Below, piece by piece: positions 7,207 through 16,799 of a stretch of 32,559 bases of DNA. A program made the position numbers and the translations under genes. The stretch is from Clostridia bacterium. Lineage in GTDB: Bacteria > Bacillota > Clostridia > Oscillospirales > UBA644. The stretch covers positions 1 through 32,559 of the forward strand of contig JAFSHW010000027.1 of assembly GCA_017440085.1 (NCBI GenBank), in the 5' to 3' direction. Below the pieces are notes generated by a model. That model was not told the origin of the DNA, did not search any database, and was given only the letters and a program-made list of their open reading frames with translations. Positions within the stretch are counted from its first letter, which is position 1. The number at the start of each line of letters is the position of its first letter.

Positions 7207-9567
7207 ATGCACTATAATTTTAAATCACTTGAATTTGATAAAATAAGGCAAAGGCTTGCAAAATTTGCTCTTTCCGAAGACGGCAAAAAGCTTTGCGAAA
7301 CCCTCGTGCCTTACGCTAAAATAGAAGATGCAAACAAAGCTCTTGAAGAAACGGACGCGGCGGCGGTTCTTTATATCAAATATCAAATTCCTCAGTTTGA
7401 GGATTTACGTGATATTGAAAATTCCTGCAAAAGAGCTCAAAGCGGCGCTACTCTTTCAATCAGAGAGCTTATGGACATAGGCTTGGTTCTTCGTGTTTCA
7501 AGAAATCTTTACGATTTCCTTGAAGAAAAGCCGGAGGCAAAGGTTTTTTCCGAATATAAAGAGCGCCTTATGCCCAATAAATATTTTGAAGAAAAGATTC
7601 AAGCGGCTTTCATCAGTGAAGAAGAGGTTGCTGATACTGCGTCCCCTGCGCTCCTTGATATCAGGCGCAAGCAGATGCAGGCGAAAAATAAGATTCGCTC
7701 CTCATTGGAGGGTATAATTCACTCTCAAGCTCATCAAAAGCAGCTGCAGGATTCAATCGTAACGATCAGAAACGGAAGATATGTTATTCCCGTTAAGGCT
7801 GAATACAGAAATGAGTTCGGCGGACTTGTTCATGACGTTTCTTCAAGCGGCGCAACGCTTTTTATTGAACCCGTTCAGGTTGTTCAGGCAAATAACGAGC
7901 TTTCCGTTCTTGCTTCAAAGGAACAGCAGGAAATTGAAAGAATTCTTTCCGAATTCTCCGTTGAAGCAGGCGCTTTTGCTGAAAATATTATTGAAAACTA
8001 CAAGGTTTCTCTTATTTTTGATTTCACCTTTGCTAAAGCAAGATTTGCTTACGACCTTAACGCTTCAAAGCCAAAGCTTAATCAAGAGGGTATCGTAAAG
8101 CTTCGCTCTGCGCGCCACCCATTGATTGAAAAGGATAAGGTCGTTCCCATTGATGTTAGCCTCGGCTCCGAGTACAACGCGCTAATAATTACCGGACCCA
8201 ACACGGGAGGTAAAACGGTAACGCTGAAAACCGTTGGCCTTCTTTGCCTTATGGCGAAATCCGGTTTGTTTATTCCTACAAAGGACGGTGCTACGGTAGC
8301 CTTTTTTGATAATGTTTTTGCAGATATAGGCGACGAGCAGAGCATTGAGCAAAGCCTTTCCACATTCTCCTCACATATGAAAAACATTATCGGAATTCTT
8401 GAAAAGGCTGATAATAATTCCCTGGTTCTTCTTGACGAATTAGGCTCAGGTACTGACCCTGCAGAGGGTGCGGCACTTGCAATTTCCATTATTGAAAAGC
8501 TTTTGAAAATCGGTGTCCGTCTCGTTTGCACCACTCATTACGCTGAATTAAAGCTTTACGCACTCCATACCCCCAACGTTGAAAACGCTTCCTGCGAATT
8601 TGACGTTGCCACACTTCGCCCCACATATAGGCTTATCGTGGGAATTCCCGGCAAATCCAACGCTTTTGCAATAGCTTCAAAGCTTGGAATGACCGACGAA
8701 ATTATTGAAAGCGCTAAGGAAAACTTGAAAAGCGAAACGGTTAGCGTTGAAGCAGTTCTTGCAGACCTTGAAATCAAGCGCAAGAGTATTGAGCTTGACG
8801 CAGAGCGCGCAGCAGAATTGAAGCTTGACGCAGAAAGACGATTGAAAAATATTGAAAATGAAATTGCTACCCGTTGGGCTGATTCTGAAAAGGATATTAA
8901 AAAGCAAAAAGAAAAAGCTGCAGACCTTATTGAGCGCACACGCCGCGAGGCTGAAAGTATGATGCGGCAGATAGAGGAGCTTCGCAAGGCTAAAGATAAA
9001 GAAGAATTCCGCAGAAGTCTCAAACAGGCGCAGGCTAGAGTTGATGAAACTATAGCTTCCCTTGAAAATGAAGCGGAAATGAATAAAAAACCTGAAAAGA
9101 AACCTCTTACAAGGGCTTTGGTCAAAGGCGACGACGTCCGAATTTACAGCCTGGGCGCAGACGCGGTAGTTCTCGACCTCCCCGATTCAAAGGGTATGGT
9201 TTACGTTCAGGTGGGCGTAATGAAGACAAAAGTAAAGCTTGATGACCTTGAACTTATTAAAAAGAAGCGCACTGAATACGAAAGCGTTGCAACCGTTAAG
9301 ACTAACAGGGCAACAAGAAGTGTAAAAAGTGAGCTTGATATAAGGGGTATGACCGCTTTCGAGGCTGACAGTCTCATTGAAGATTACCTTAGCGATTGCG
9401 TGACTGCAGGTCTTTCTACCGTAAGCATCATTCACGGTAAGGGCACGGGTGCTCTTCGAGCTTCAGTTCAGGCGCAGCTTCGTAATCATCCTCTGGTTGC
9501 AGAGTTTCGCTTAGGGCTTTACGGCGAGGGTGAGAACGGCGTAACTATTGTTACTTTGAAAAGATAA
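7207..9567 (+). CDS. mutS2: Endonuclease MutS2 (ribosome rescue / anti-recombination)
   Basis: A MutS-family ATPase without mismatch-recognition domains, 786 residues as expected. Walker A is GPNTGGKT (330-337), the Walker B region is LVLLDELGSGTDPAEG (from 407), a long charged coiled coil spans about 510-630, and the C-terminal Smr nuclease domain (708-786) has LDIRG (710-714) and HGKGTGALR (743-751). In B. subtilis MutS2 acts on collided ribosomes; in other bacteria it suppresses recombination. The coding region ends in TAATG, sharing one base with the comEC start. RBS GAAAGGAAACG before the ATG. Confidence 0.97.
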   Translation: MHYNFKSLEFDKIRQRLAKFALSEDGKKLCETLVPYAKIEDANKALEETDAAAVLYIKYQIPQFEDLRDIENSCKRAQSGATLSIRELMDIGLVLRVSRNLYDFLEEKPEAKVFSEYKERLMPNKYFEEKIQAAFISEEEVADTASPALLDIRRKQMQAKNKIRSSLEGIIHSQAHQKQLQDSIVTIRNGRYVIPVKAEYRNEFGGLVHDVSSSGATLFIEPVQVVQANNELSVLASKEQQEIERILSEFSVEAGAFAENIIENYKVSLIFDFTFAKARFAYDLNASKPKLNQEGIVKLRSARHPLIEKDKVVPIDVSLGSEYNALIITGPNTGGKTVTLKTVGLLCLMAKSGLFIPTKDGATVAFFDNVFADIGDEQSIEQSLSTFSSHMKNIIGILEKADNNSLVLLDELGSGTDPAEGAALAISIIEKLLKIGVRLVCTTHYAELKLYALHTPNVENASCEFDVATLRPTYRLIVGIPGKSNAFAIASKLGMTDEIIESAKENLKSETVSVEAVLADLEIKRKSIELDAERAAELKLDAERRLKNIENEIATRWADSEKDIKKQKEKAADLIERTRREAESMMRQIEELRKAKDKEEFRRSLKQAQARVDETIASLENEAEMNKKPEKKPLTRALVKGDDVRIYSLGADAVVLDLPDSKGMVYVQVGVMKTKVKLDDLELIKKKRTEYESVATVKTNRATRSVKSELDIRGMTAFEADSLIEDYLSDCVTAGLSTVSIIHGKGTGALRASVQAQLRNHPLVAEFRLGLYGEGENGVTIVTLKR

Positions 9568-11933
9568 TGAAAAGAGTTTTCCTCGTAACGGGAATTTCAG
9601 CTCTTGCATTCCTTATTTTGGCTGAATATTTTCCATTTAGTTTAATTCCATCAATTATAATTTTCTTTGCCGCAGTTGGTATCTTGTCAGCTGTGGCAAG
9701 AGGTTTTTGCGGCATAATGAAGCGCTTCAAGGGTAAAAACTATCCGAAAATAAAGAGTGTTTTGGAAGTCTCAATTACTCTTTGCCTTTCCGTTGCTATT
9801 GTTGGCTCGTCTTATCTTTTTTCTGCCGATAAATTCAATTCTGTAATTAACCAATATGACGGTAAAAGTATTTCCTGCACCTTACAGATAGTTTCCGAGG
9901 AGGAATTTTCTCAAAGCGGATACGGTTATTTTGAAGCAGTGCCCGTTTCGGGAATGGACACTCAAGGCTTCAAAGTGAAAATTTTTACCAAAGGTCTTCC
10001 CGACGCCGAGGTTTACGATTTCCTTGCGGGAACTTTTGAATTTTCCGCGCCTGATGAGGAGTATTTCCTTTTGAATCGGGCTGAAGGCGTTGCGCTTTCC
10101 GCCTTTGCAAACGAGGTGCATGTTGAATTAAATTCTAATCGACCTTTTTGGTTCAAAATAATAGAGATGAGGCGTTATATTCAGCGTTCAATTACTGCGA
10201 ATTTAGGCAAAAGCCACGGTTTCGTCAAGGCTCTTTTGCTTGGTGATAGATCAGACCTCGAAACGGAAGAATTTGATTCCTTGCGAAATTCAGGTCTGCT
10301 TCATATTACTGCGGTATCGGGGCTCCACGTGGGAATAGCCGCATCGTTTATTTTGGTGCTTCTTTCGTTTATTAAAAATAGGTGGATTCGCTACGGCGCT
10401 GTGTTCGTTTCGCTTTTAATTCTTGCAGCAGTAACAGGTTTTTCCCCCTCTGTTATTCGTTCTGTTTTTATGCTGGCAGCAGGATATTTAGGGCTTTTAA
10501 TGTTTAAACCGACGGATTCTTTGAACCTTTTGGGCGCAGTTTTGACTTTCTGTTTGTTGGTTTCACCTTTTTCAGCTTTTTCTGCTTCATTATTGCTCTC
10601 ATTTTCTGCAACGGCAGGGCTTGTTGTTTTTGCAAGACCCTTACAAATTGCGATTACAACGTGGTTGTTTAAATTAAGAGGGAAATATTTAGGCAAGTTT
10701 GGAACGGGAATTGTTTCGACTTTTTCAGTTTCCTTAGCGTGCACCGTTTTTACAGTACCTGTAAGTATGTTCCTTTTCGGCACGTTTTCAATGGCAGGGC
10801 TGATAACAAACTTGCTTTGCCTTTGGTTGATAAAATATATTTTTATTTTTTCTACGGTTGCGGTTCTTCTTTCTGCGTTACCATTGAAGCCGATTTTTAC
10901 CGTAATTTCCGTATTAGTAAATTGGAGTGTGAAGTACATAATGAAAATAAGTGATATTTTCTCCGATTCTATTCTTTCCCAATTAAATTCTGAGCCGTTT
11001 ACTATAATTTTAGCGGCGGTTATAGGATACATCGTCTATCTGCTAATGGGTAAAGAAAGATCTAAGAAGACCCGCAAAAAGCGTAGTAAACAAATCGGAA
11101 GACTTGCGGCGGCGGTGATTTCCGCAGTTTTGGTGGTTGTTGTTTCGTCCGTTGCGAATAAGGTTTCTACTCCAAGTGATAATAAACTCCATACCGTCTT
11201 CGTTGACGTTGGCCAGGGCTGTGGTTCGTATATTTCAATTAACGAAAAAGCCGTTATTTTCGATTGCGGAGGTTCCAAAGAACCCGGTGAAGCAATGAAC
11301 GAGGCTCTTCTTGAAGCCGGAATTAAGGAGATTGATTATATAGTTCTTTCCCATCTTCACGACGACCACACCAACGGAATCGAAGAAATCTTCCGCCAAT
11401 GGGAAATTGATGAGGTTATCGTTCCTTATACGGAAGGGGACCCTGCGATTTTGATTGAGCTTATGATGCTTGCGGCAGAGGAGGGGGCCGAGGTCGTTAC
11501 CATTAGCGAAGATATGACCCGCAATTTGGGAGATGCAAGAATCGACCTTTTGACAGAGCATCTTGACCCGGAATCTTCCGATCAGAACGAAAACAGCATC
11601 GTTTCTGCAGTTACTTTGGTTAATTACAGAGTTCTTTTTACGGGAGATATTACTTCTGCCGCAGAAAAACGCTTGGTTAAATCATACGGCTGGTCTTTGA
11701 AATCTTCCGTGCTTTCCGTTCCTCACCACGGGTCAAAGTATTCATCTTCCGAGGAGTTCCTTGAAATGGTTTCACCGGAGCTTTCAATAATTTCAGTGGG
11801 TAAAAACAGTTACGGTCACCCCGGAGATAGAGTTCTTGAACTGCTTCTTGATTACGGAGAGGTCCTTACTACACAGACCCTTGGAAATATAGAAATAGTT
11901 ACCGATGGCGTAAATATTGAAATTCTTCAATAA
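9567..11933 (+). CDS. comEC: DNA internalization competence protein ComEC/Rec2
   Basis: ComEC is the inner-membrane channel that takes up single-stranded DNA in natural transformation. The order is: hydrophobic N-terminus and DUF4131-like region (about 1-170), the competence membrane domain with AVSGLHVG (249-256) and many membrane segments to about 530, then a metallo-beta-lactamase domain with SHLHDDH (595-601), GDITSAAEKRL, and PHHGSKYSS, thought to degrade the non-transported strand. At 788 residues it is complete. The start overlaps the mutS2 stop by one base, implying translational coupling. No other competence gene is present here, so uptake ability cannot be judged from this window. 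Confidence 0.95.
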   Translation: MKRVFLVTGISALAFLILAEYFPFSLIPSIIIFFAAVGILSAVARGFCGIMKRFKGKNYPKIKSVLEVSITLCLSVAIVGSSYLFSADKFNSVINQYDGKSISCTLQIVSEEEFSQSGYGYFEAVPVSGMDTQGFKVKIFTKGLPDAEVYDFLAGTFEFSAPDEEYFLLNRAEGVALSAFANEVHVELNSNRPFWFKIIEMRRYIQRSITANLGKSHGFVKALLLGDRSDLETEEFDSLRNSGLLHITAVSGLHVGIAASFILVLLSFIKNRWIRYGAVFVSLLILAAVTGFSPSVIRSVFMLAAGYLGLLMFKPTDSLNLLGAVLTFCLLVSPFSAFSASLLLSFSATAGLVVFARPLQIAITTWLFKLRGKYLGKFGTGIVSTFSVSLACTVFTVPVSMFLFGTFSMAGLITNLLCLWLIKYIFIFSTVAVLLSALPLKPIFTVISVLVNWSVKYIMKISDIFSDSILSQLNSEPFTIILAAVIGYIVYLLMGKERSKKTRKKRSKQIGRLAAAVISAVLVVVVSSVANKVSTPSDNKLHTVFVDVGQGCGSYISINEKAVIFDCGGSKEPGEAMNEALLEAGIKEIDYIVLSHLHDDHTNGIEEIFRQWEIDEVIVPYTEGDPAILIELMMLAAEEGAEVVTISEDMTRNLGDARIDLLTEHLDPESSDQNENSIVSAVTLVNYRVLFTGDITSAAEKRLVKSYGWSLKSSVLSVPHHGSKYSSSEEFLEMVSPELSIISVGKNSYGHPGDRVLELLLDYGEVLTTQTLGNIEIVTDGVNIEILQ

Positions 11934-11943
11934 AATAAACGTG

Positions 11944-11975
11944 AAAAATCCCCAAGAAGTAATCTTCTTGGGGAT
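11944..11975 (-). terminator. Convergent terminator between comEC and lipoprotein gene
   Basis: A 12-bp perfect stem (11948-11959 with 11964-11975) with a four-base loop. On the minus strand it is followed by TTTTTC, so it ends the solute-binding-protein transcript; on the plus strand AAATCTTTT follows, so it may also end comEC. Confidence 0.88.
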
Positions 11976-11989
11976 AAATCTTTTAGTTA

Positions 11990-13438
11990 TTAGTTATCAA
12001 ACTGATAGTAGTAGTTTTCGTACATATAATCGAAGTTTGGTACTATGCTATTGTGAACCAAGTCAACCATAGAGTTCTGATATTTTTCCATAGCCTCTGA
12101 GATTCCGATACCGTTCATAATAGAGTTGCCAAAGTTGAAAGCAACTTCACGTCCAACGTCATTCTGATTTACGAATGTGTAGTCATAACGAACGTGTTTT
12201 CCCAGGTCAAAATAAATTTCAGTATCTATTTCATCAGAGAATACGAAGTTGTTGTAGTAATCGTAAAGACCTGCTCTTCCGCCCATTTCTTCAAAGGGTT
12301 CGAAGAGGAGCGAAATTACGTGAGCCGAAATATCGGGAGCTTGAGAAACTACGGGAATTCCGTAACCATTACTTCTTTCCATAAACTGCGCCCAAGTTCC
12401 GTAAGGAGCATCGGGCCCTGCAGGGAAGGGCATAATGCCGTAATTTAATTGGTTCTCGGAATATGCAATGTCTCCTGTTACAACGTCGCCGGCGCCGCAA
12501 AGGGCAGTTATAGTGTTTCCTGAAATGAAGGCTTTATTATCGGAAAGTTCATCCTTTAATATAATTGTTTCCTTGTATTCCTTTGACCATTCAAGACCTT
12601 TTTCATAAGCAGTCTGGAATTCCTGAGGATAGAGAGTTACAATATTTTCACCCGCATCGTTTTTCTTGACGAATTGAGTATTGTTTGAGTACATAAGCAT
12701 ATCGAAGTATTTTCTCGTATCAGTTTCAAGGGCAGGAAGATAACCGCTTGAGGTTTCGGCCTTTGCTTTTGCCAAAAATTCATTTTCAAAAGTATCCCAA
12801 GTCCAAGTTTTGTTTTCATAGAACTCGTGGAAGTCTGTGATACCGTTGCTTAAAACAAGGTCTTTATTGTAAACCAAAACGAAGCAAGCTACTGCCTGGT
12901 TTCCTGGCCAATAAAGGGGAGATACTGCATATGGTACTGAATCAATCATCGCAGGTTCAAGAACGTTAGCGCCACCGTATTTATCTTCATCTGAAAGGTC
13001 GATAAATTCAGGGAATCTGTCGATAGGTTCAAGGTAACCGGCATCTGCAAACATAGACATAGCGTTCATATAACCGTAGTTGATCATATCAGCTTTTACG
13101 GCGCCTGTGCTTGCTGCGATCTGGAACTGCTCATAGGACATAGAAGGGTCAAGAACAATTTTGACGTTAATGTCTTTTTCTATTTGCGCGATTCTTGCCA
13201 TCATAGCATCGCCTTCAATAGTACCTTTTTTGTATCTCAAGGTGTGAGTTTCTTTATCCCATGCATCTTCACCGCTACCTTTATCAAAAAGGTAAACAAA
13301 TTCATACCCGTCATAGTTATAGGTTAAACCTTCTTGTTCGTTGATGAAGTCCATAAGTGTATATGCGGGGTTACCGCAAGCTGAGAGTATGAATATCATA
13401 CTCAGTACCAACGAAATCAACGAAACCGTCTTTTTCAT
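11990..13438 (-). CDS. Extracellular solute-binding lipoprotein (third in tandem)
   Basis: A 482-residue secreted lipoprotein. The signal peptide MKKTVSLISLVLSMIFILSAC ends in a lipobox with the lipidated Cys21. The body has the family 1 sugar-type solute-binding pattern: YNKDLVLSNGITDFHEFYENKTWTWDTFENEFLAKA, comparable to the 'YNKDLF...GL.DP.EL...G.WTWD.F' segment of carbohydrate ABC-transporter binding proteins. It is a diverged paralogue of the two genes upstream. The frame can start at TTG 13441, but GGAGG fits the ATG at 13438 better (8 bases). Ligand unknown; no permease or ATPase gene adjoins it. Terminated by the hairpin at 11948-11975. Confidence 0.85.
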   Translation of the reverse strand: MKKTVSLISLVLSMIFILSACGNPAYTLMDFINEQEGLTYNYDGYEFVYLFDKGSGEDAWDKETHTLRYKKGTIEGDAMMARIAQIEKDINVKIVLDPSMSYEQFQIAASTGAVKADMINYGYMNAMSMFADAGYLEPIDRFPEFIDLSDEDKYGGANVLEPAMIDSVPYAVSPLYWPGNQAVACFVLVYNKDLVLSNGITDFHEFYENKTWTWDTFENEFLAKAKAETSSGYLPALETDTRKYFDMLMYSNNTQFVKKNDAGENIVTLYPQEFQTAYEKGLEWSKEYKETIILKDELSDNKAFISGNTITALCGAGDVVTGDIAYSENQLNYGIMPFPAGPDAPYGTWAQFMERSNGYGIPVVSQAPDISAHVISLLFEPFEEMGGRAGLYDYYNNFVFSDEIDTEIYFDLGKHVRYDYTFVNQNDVGREVAFNFGNSIMNGIGISEAMEKYQNSMVDLVHNSIVPNFDYMYENYYYQFDN

Positions 13439-13494
13439 CAAATATTCCTCCCAAGCATGTTTAATTATTGATAATTTACCTTATTGATTTATTT

Positions 13495-14871
13495 TTACTC
13501 TTCGCCGTGAACCATATTGTAGTTGGGGATGATCCAGTCTTCAGCAAGAGTGGTCATCATTCTTCTGTAAGTTTCTATATCAGCGGTAACGGAACGGTCG
13601 GGTTTTGTAAGAGTTTTACCGAAGCTTTCGGCAATACTTCTACCAAGTTTGTTATCGCCTACACGCGCGTAGTCGTATCTGCAGTTTTCGCTGAGTTTCA
13701 TAAAGATTTCAAGGTCTGTTTGATTTTCAAATGTCATATCGTAGAATATCGCGGGGTCTTCATATCCGGGGAGGGGTTCGCAAAGTTCGGAAATTATCAT
13801 AGCTGAACCTTCCATATCTGAGGTCGTAACGGGAATAAAGCAACCAAAGCAACCCTGAATTATCTGAGACCATTCACCGTAAGTAGCGTTGGGACCGCAG
13901 GGAAGAGGCATAACTCCTGAGTCAAAGTTTGCTTCGTAAGCGATATTACCTGTAATAACCTGGTTTGAAGGAAGCCAACCACAGAAAATTTCACCGCGAA
14001 CGTATTCTTCGTTAGCGTAAGTGTCGGAGTCGAAAAGAGTAATATCTCCATACTCTCTGATAATGTGCTGCCCCCAAGTAATAGCTTCAACGAATGCTGC
14101 GTTTCCGATAGAAGGAACTACCGTACCGTCATCCAACCTTTCAACAAAAGAGCAGTCGTTCGCATAGAATACAGACTGAAAATAGTCAGGCTGGTCTGTC
14201 TGGAATGCGTAGTAAGGAATCTCACTGTTTGCATCGATTTGAACCTTTGCAAGATATTCGTTTTCGAAGGTATCCCAAGTCCAGATTCCCTGTTCGTAGT
14301 ATTCGTGGAGGTCGGTAAGGTTATTTTCCTTAAACAAATCTCTGTTATATACGTTTGTGAAGAGTTCTACTGCGTCGATGCCGGGCCACTGCTGGGGTGA
14401 TACGCCGTAAAGAACACCGTCGTACATTATACCTTCAAGATATTCCAAAGTACCGTATTTTTCAGAATCTCTGTAATCAATGTAATCATAAAATTCGGTA
14501 ATAGGAAGGAAAATCTTGGATTTTACAATGTTTGTATCCGCGCCGGCAACATACACATCGTACTGGTATGTACCGGCAGCAATTTCGAATGGTACGTCTA
14601 TTTCTCTTTCAGTAGAGTCTTCACGGTCATATCTTAATTCAATATTACCGTTAAGCTTTGTTGCAATGTTTTCAACGTGCTCAATAAGAGCATCTCTGTA
14701 CGGAGAATCATCTTTATAAGTGCCAAAATTAAGATGAACCTTCAAGGTCTGACCTGCAAGACCTGTACCCGTGGGCTTTTCATCAATAAATGGGAGAAGT
14801 TCGGGGGCTGATGCGCAAGCTGTTGAGAGAATCATTACTGCCAAAAGTAACGTTGCTATTATCTTTTTCAT
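13495..14871 (-). CDS. Extracellular solute-binding lipoprotein (second in tandem)
   Basis: A 458-residue secreted lipoprotein with signal peptide MKKIIATLLLAVMILSTAC (lipidated Cys19). It is clearly a paralogue of the next gene upstream: the N-terminus, NNLTDLHEYYEQG.WT.DTF, the QTDQPD segment, and VMPLPCGP near the C-terminal half are shared almost word for word. The WTWDTFENEYL motif places it with sugar-type (family 1) solute-binding proteins. RBS AAAGGAG lies 8 bases before the ATG. It is separated from its neighbours by 56 and 68 bases on the same strand with no terminator between, so one transcript is likely. Ligand unknown. Confidence 0.87.
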   Translation of the reverse strand: MKKIIATLLLAVMILSTACASAPELLPFIDEKPTGTGLAGQTLKVHLNFGTYKDDSPYRDALIEHVENIATKLNGNIELRYDREDSTEREIDVPFEIAAGTYQYDVYVAGADTNIVKSKIFLPITEFYDYIDYRDSEKYGTLEYLEGIMYDGVLYGVSPQQWPGIDAVELFTNVYNRDLFKENNLTDLHEYYEQGIWTWDTFENEYLAKVQIDANSEIPYYAFQTDQPDYFQSVFYANDCSFVERLDDGTVVPSIGNAAFVEAITWGQHIIREYGDITLFDSDTYANEEYVRGEIFCGWLPSNQVITGNIAYEANFDSGVMPLPCGPNATYGEWSQIIQGCFGCFIPVTTSDMEGSAMIISELCEPLPGYEDPAIFYDMTFENQTDLEIFMKLSENCRYDYARVGDNKLGRSIAESFGKTLTKPDRSVTADIETYRRMMTTLAEDWIIPNYNMVHGEE

Positions 14872-14939
14872 AATTATAACTCCTTTCTTTGCTGGGGGGC
14901 TAATATTTTTTGTTTTATATTTTACTGAATAACTGTAAG

Positions 14940-16322
14940 TTATTCTCCGTAAACAGTTTTATAGTTGGGCATCATCCAGTCTTCAACGAGAGTTGTCATA
15001 GTATTTCTGTATGATTCCATTCTTTCAGTCAATGAAGAACCTTTGCATACTGCGTTACCAAAGCCTTCACCAACCTGTCGGCCAAGGCTCTTATCGCCTA
15101 CGTGAGTATAGTCGTATCTAGAGTTTTTACCCAACTGCATATAGATTTCAAGGTCTGTTTCATCTTCGAAAATCATATTATAGAAAGCTGTGGGGTCTTC
15201 AAATCCTACAAGAGGTTCGCAGATAAGGTTTATAAACATCGCTGCAGCTTCGGGGTTTTCTGTTGTAACGGGAATAGAGAAACCGTGGGAGCCCTGAACA
15301 CACTGGCCCCATTCGCCATAAGTGGCGTCGGGACCGCAGGGGAGAGGCATAACGCCTGAATCAAAAGTGCTGTTTTCGTTATATGCAATTTTACCTGTTG
15401 TAACAGCTGTTGAAGGAGCGAACGCTACGAAAATTTCGCCTCTTGTATATTCTTCAAGCTCGTATGTATCAGAGTCGTAAAGGATAACTTCTTTGTAATC
15501 GCTAATCAAATTCTGACCCCAAGTCATAGCGTTAACAAAAGACTGAGGATAGGGTGTGGGAATGAGAGTTCCGTCTTCAGCTTCTTCAATAAATTTAACG
15601 TTATTTGAGTAGACAAGCGCCTGATAGAAGTCGGGCTGGTCTGTCTGGAGAGCATACATAGGAACTTCACTTGCAGTGTCGATAGTTACGTTTGCAATAA
15701 ATTCATTTCTGAAAGTATCGTATGTCCAAGTGCCCTGCTCGTAGTATTCGTGGAGATCTGTAAGGTTGTTCTGCTTGAACAAATCTCTGTTATACGCTGC
15801 TACGAAAAGACCTACGCCGTCAAAGCCGGGCCAATACATAGGAGATACGGAGTATGGAACACCTTTATACATAGATGCTTCAAGGTACTGCTTGTTGCCG
15901 TATTTTTCAGAATCGGTCCAGTCAATATATTCGGAAAAGTCGGTAATTGGATAATACAAATCTCCTTTATAGCTGTCAGGGTCTCCGGCAAAAAGAACTG
16001 TATCATAAATCAATGTTCCTGCCATAAGTTCGAAATCTACGTTGATGAGAGCATCCCCGTGCTGTTCGATTTTTGTTTTGATCGTGCAGCCTAAAGAGTT
16101 TTCGATTTCTTTAACTCTTTTGAGGAGTGCGTCGTATTGGGGAGTATCAACGGTATAGCTTACGTTTGTACCGTCAACTAATTTGTAAAGCCAATTAAGT
16201 TCTACGTCTTTGAGGTTGTTTAAATCTGCTTCCTCAATGAAGCTCATCAATTCAGGTGCAGATGTGCACGCTGTAGAGAGAATCATTACTGCCAAAAGAA
16301 AGATTGCTAATAATTTTTTCAT
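14940..16322 (-). CDS. Extracellular solute-binding lipoprotein (first in tandem)
   Basis: A 460-residue secreted lipoprotein with signal peptide MKKLLAIFLLAVMILSTAC (lipidated Cys19). The core carries NRDLFKQNNLTDLHEYYEQG, WTYDTFRNEFIANV and GVMPLPCGP, the family 1 solute-binding pattern, and is closest to the second copy. It is promoter-proximal: a consensus promoter lies at 16496-16524, leaving a leader of about 165 bases. GGAAGG precedes the ATG. Such proteins normally hand a sugar to an ABC importer in the membrane, but no importer gene is present in the window, so it must use a distant permease or act as an orphan binding or sensing protein. Confidence 0.87.
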   Translation of the reverse strand: MKKLLAIFLLAVMILSTACTSAPELMSFIEEADLNNLKDVELNWLYKLVDGTNVSYTVDTPQYDALLKRVKEIENSLGCTIKTKIEQHGDALINVDFELMAGTLIYDTVLFAGDPDSYKGDLYYPITDFSEYIDWTDSEKYGNKQYLEASMYKGVPYSVSPMYWPGFDGVGLFVAAYNRDLFKQNNLTDLHEYYEQGTWTYDTFRNEFIANVTIDTASEVPMYALQTDQPDFYQALVYSNNVKFIEEAEDGTLIPTPYPQSFVNAMTWGQNLISDYKEVILYDSDTYELEEYTRGEIFVAFAPSTAVTTGKIAYNENSTFDSGVMPLPCGPDATYGEWGQCVQGSHGFSIPVTTENPEAAAMFINLICEPLVGFEDPTAFYNMIFEDETDLEIYMQLGKNSRYDYTHVGDKSLGRQVGEGFGNAVCKGSSLTERMESYRNTMTTLVEDWMMPNYKTVYGE

Positions 16323-16376
16323 AATGATATTCCTTCCATTATATGGATTTAAGTTAAATAACTTACATTTATATGT

Positions 16377-16390
16377 GTTGCGGTTGCAAC
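16377..16390. promoter_or_regulatory. Small inverted repeat in solute-binding-protein leader
   Basis: GTTGC and GCAAC flank a four-base centre (read on the minus strand GTTGCAACCGCAAC), and a further TTGCAA lies directly beside it. It lies about 110 bases after the -10 box, so it could be a LacI-type roadblock operator or an RNA hairpin. It resembles a catabolite-repression site but misses two consensus positions. Weak call. Confidence 0.25.
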
Positions 16391-16495
16391 TTTTGCAAGA
16401 ATTGAATATTCCTGCCGGGTTTATAATAAACCTCCTTTTCAGCTAAATTTACACCTAAAAAGTGGGCAAAAACCCATTCTCAGTTTATATCTTAA

Positions 16496-16524
16496 ATTAT
16501 ACCATATTTATGCTGATTTGTCAA
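16496..16524 (-). promoter_or_regulatory. Vegetative promoter of solute-binding-protein cluster
   Basis: TTGACA (16524-16519) and TATAAT (16501-16496), both exact, with a 17-base spacer. It diverges from the promoter of the DUF6472 gene. Confidence 0.92.
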
Positions 16525-16546
16525 TAAGAAATCGGCATTTTAAGAC

Positions 16547-16575
16547 TTGACAAAATGTAAAATATGTAGTAAAAT
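16547..16575 (+). promoter_or_regulatory. Promoter of DUF6472 gene
   Basis: TTGACA (16547-16552) and TAAAAT (16570-16575) with a 17-base spacer, about 41 bases before the ATG at 16617. Confidence 0.85.
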
Positions 16576-16616
16576 AAACGAAGAAATATGTTGTTATTGA
16601 ATAAAGAGGATTGCTT

Positions 16617-16799
16617 ATGACAGAAAACCCACAGTGCAGAGATTGCCTTTACTACGAATATAACGAGTACACAGCTTGTTACGAGTGTACAGTCTCCCTT
16701 GATGAAGATGAATATGAACGCTATTGCTCAAGAAAATATTCGTCTTGCCCCTATTACCATTCAGGCGACGAATACAAAACTGTAAGAAAACAGAATTAA
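16617..16799 (+). CDS. Small cysteine-rich DUF6472 family protein
   Basis: A 60-residue acidic protein with CRDCLYY, CYEC, VSLDEDE and CPYYHSGDEYKTVRKQN. The spaced cysteines with a 'C..C ... C..C ... LDEDE ... C(S)SCPYY...DEY..VRKQ' order match DUF6472, a small family common in clostridia and probably metal-binding. Function unknown. AGAGGA lies 6 bases before the ATG at 16617; the frame also has a TTG two codons earlier, which is too close to the ribosome binding site. It has its own promoter and terminator, so it is an independent transcript between two opposing operons. Confidence 0.85.
   Translation: MTENPQCRDCLYYEYNEYTACYECTVSLDEDEYERYCSRKYSSCPYYHSGDEYKTVRKQN

Noticed and set aside
8556-9125. 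A Ser/Arg-rich minus-strand frame within mutS2
   Set aside because: It is the mirror of the Glu/Lys/Ala-rich coiled coil of MutS2 and has no independent support.
10391-11032. A 213-codon minus-strand frame within comEC
   Set aside because: Shadow of the hydrophobic comEC membrane domain; no ribosome binding site or family similarity.
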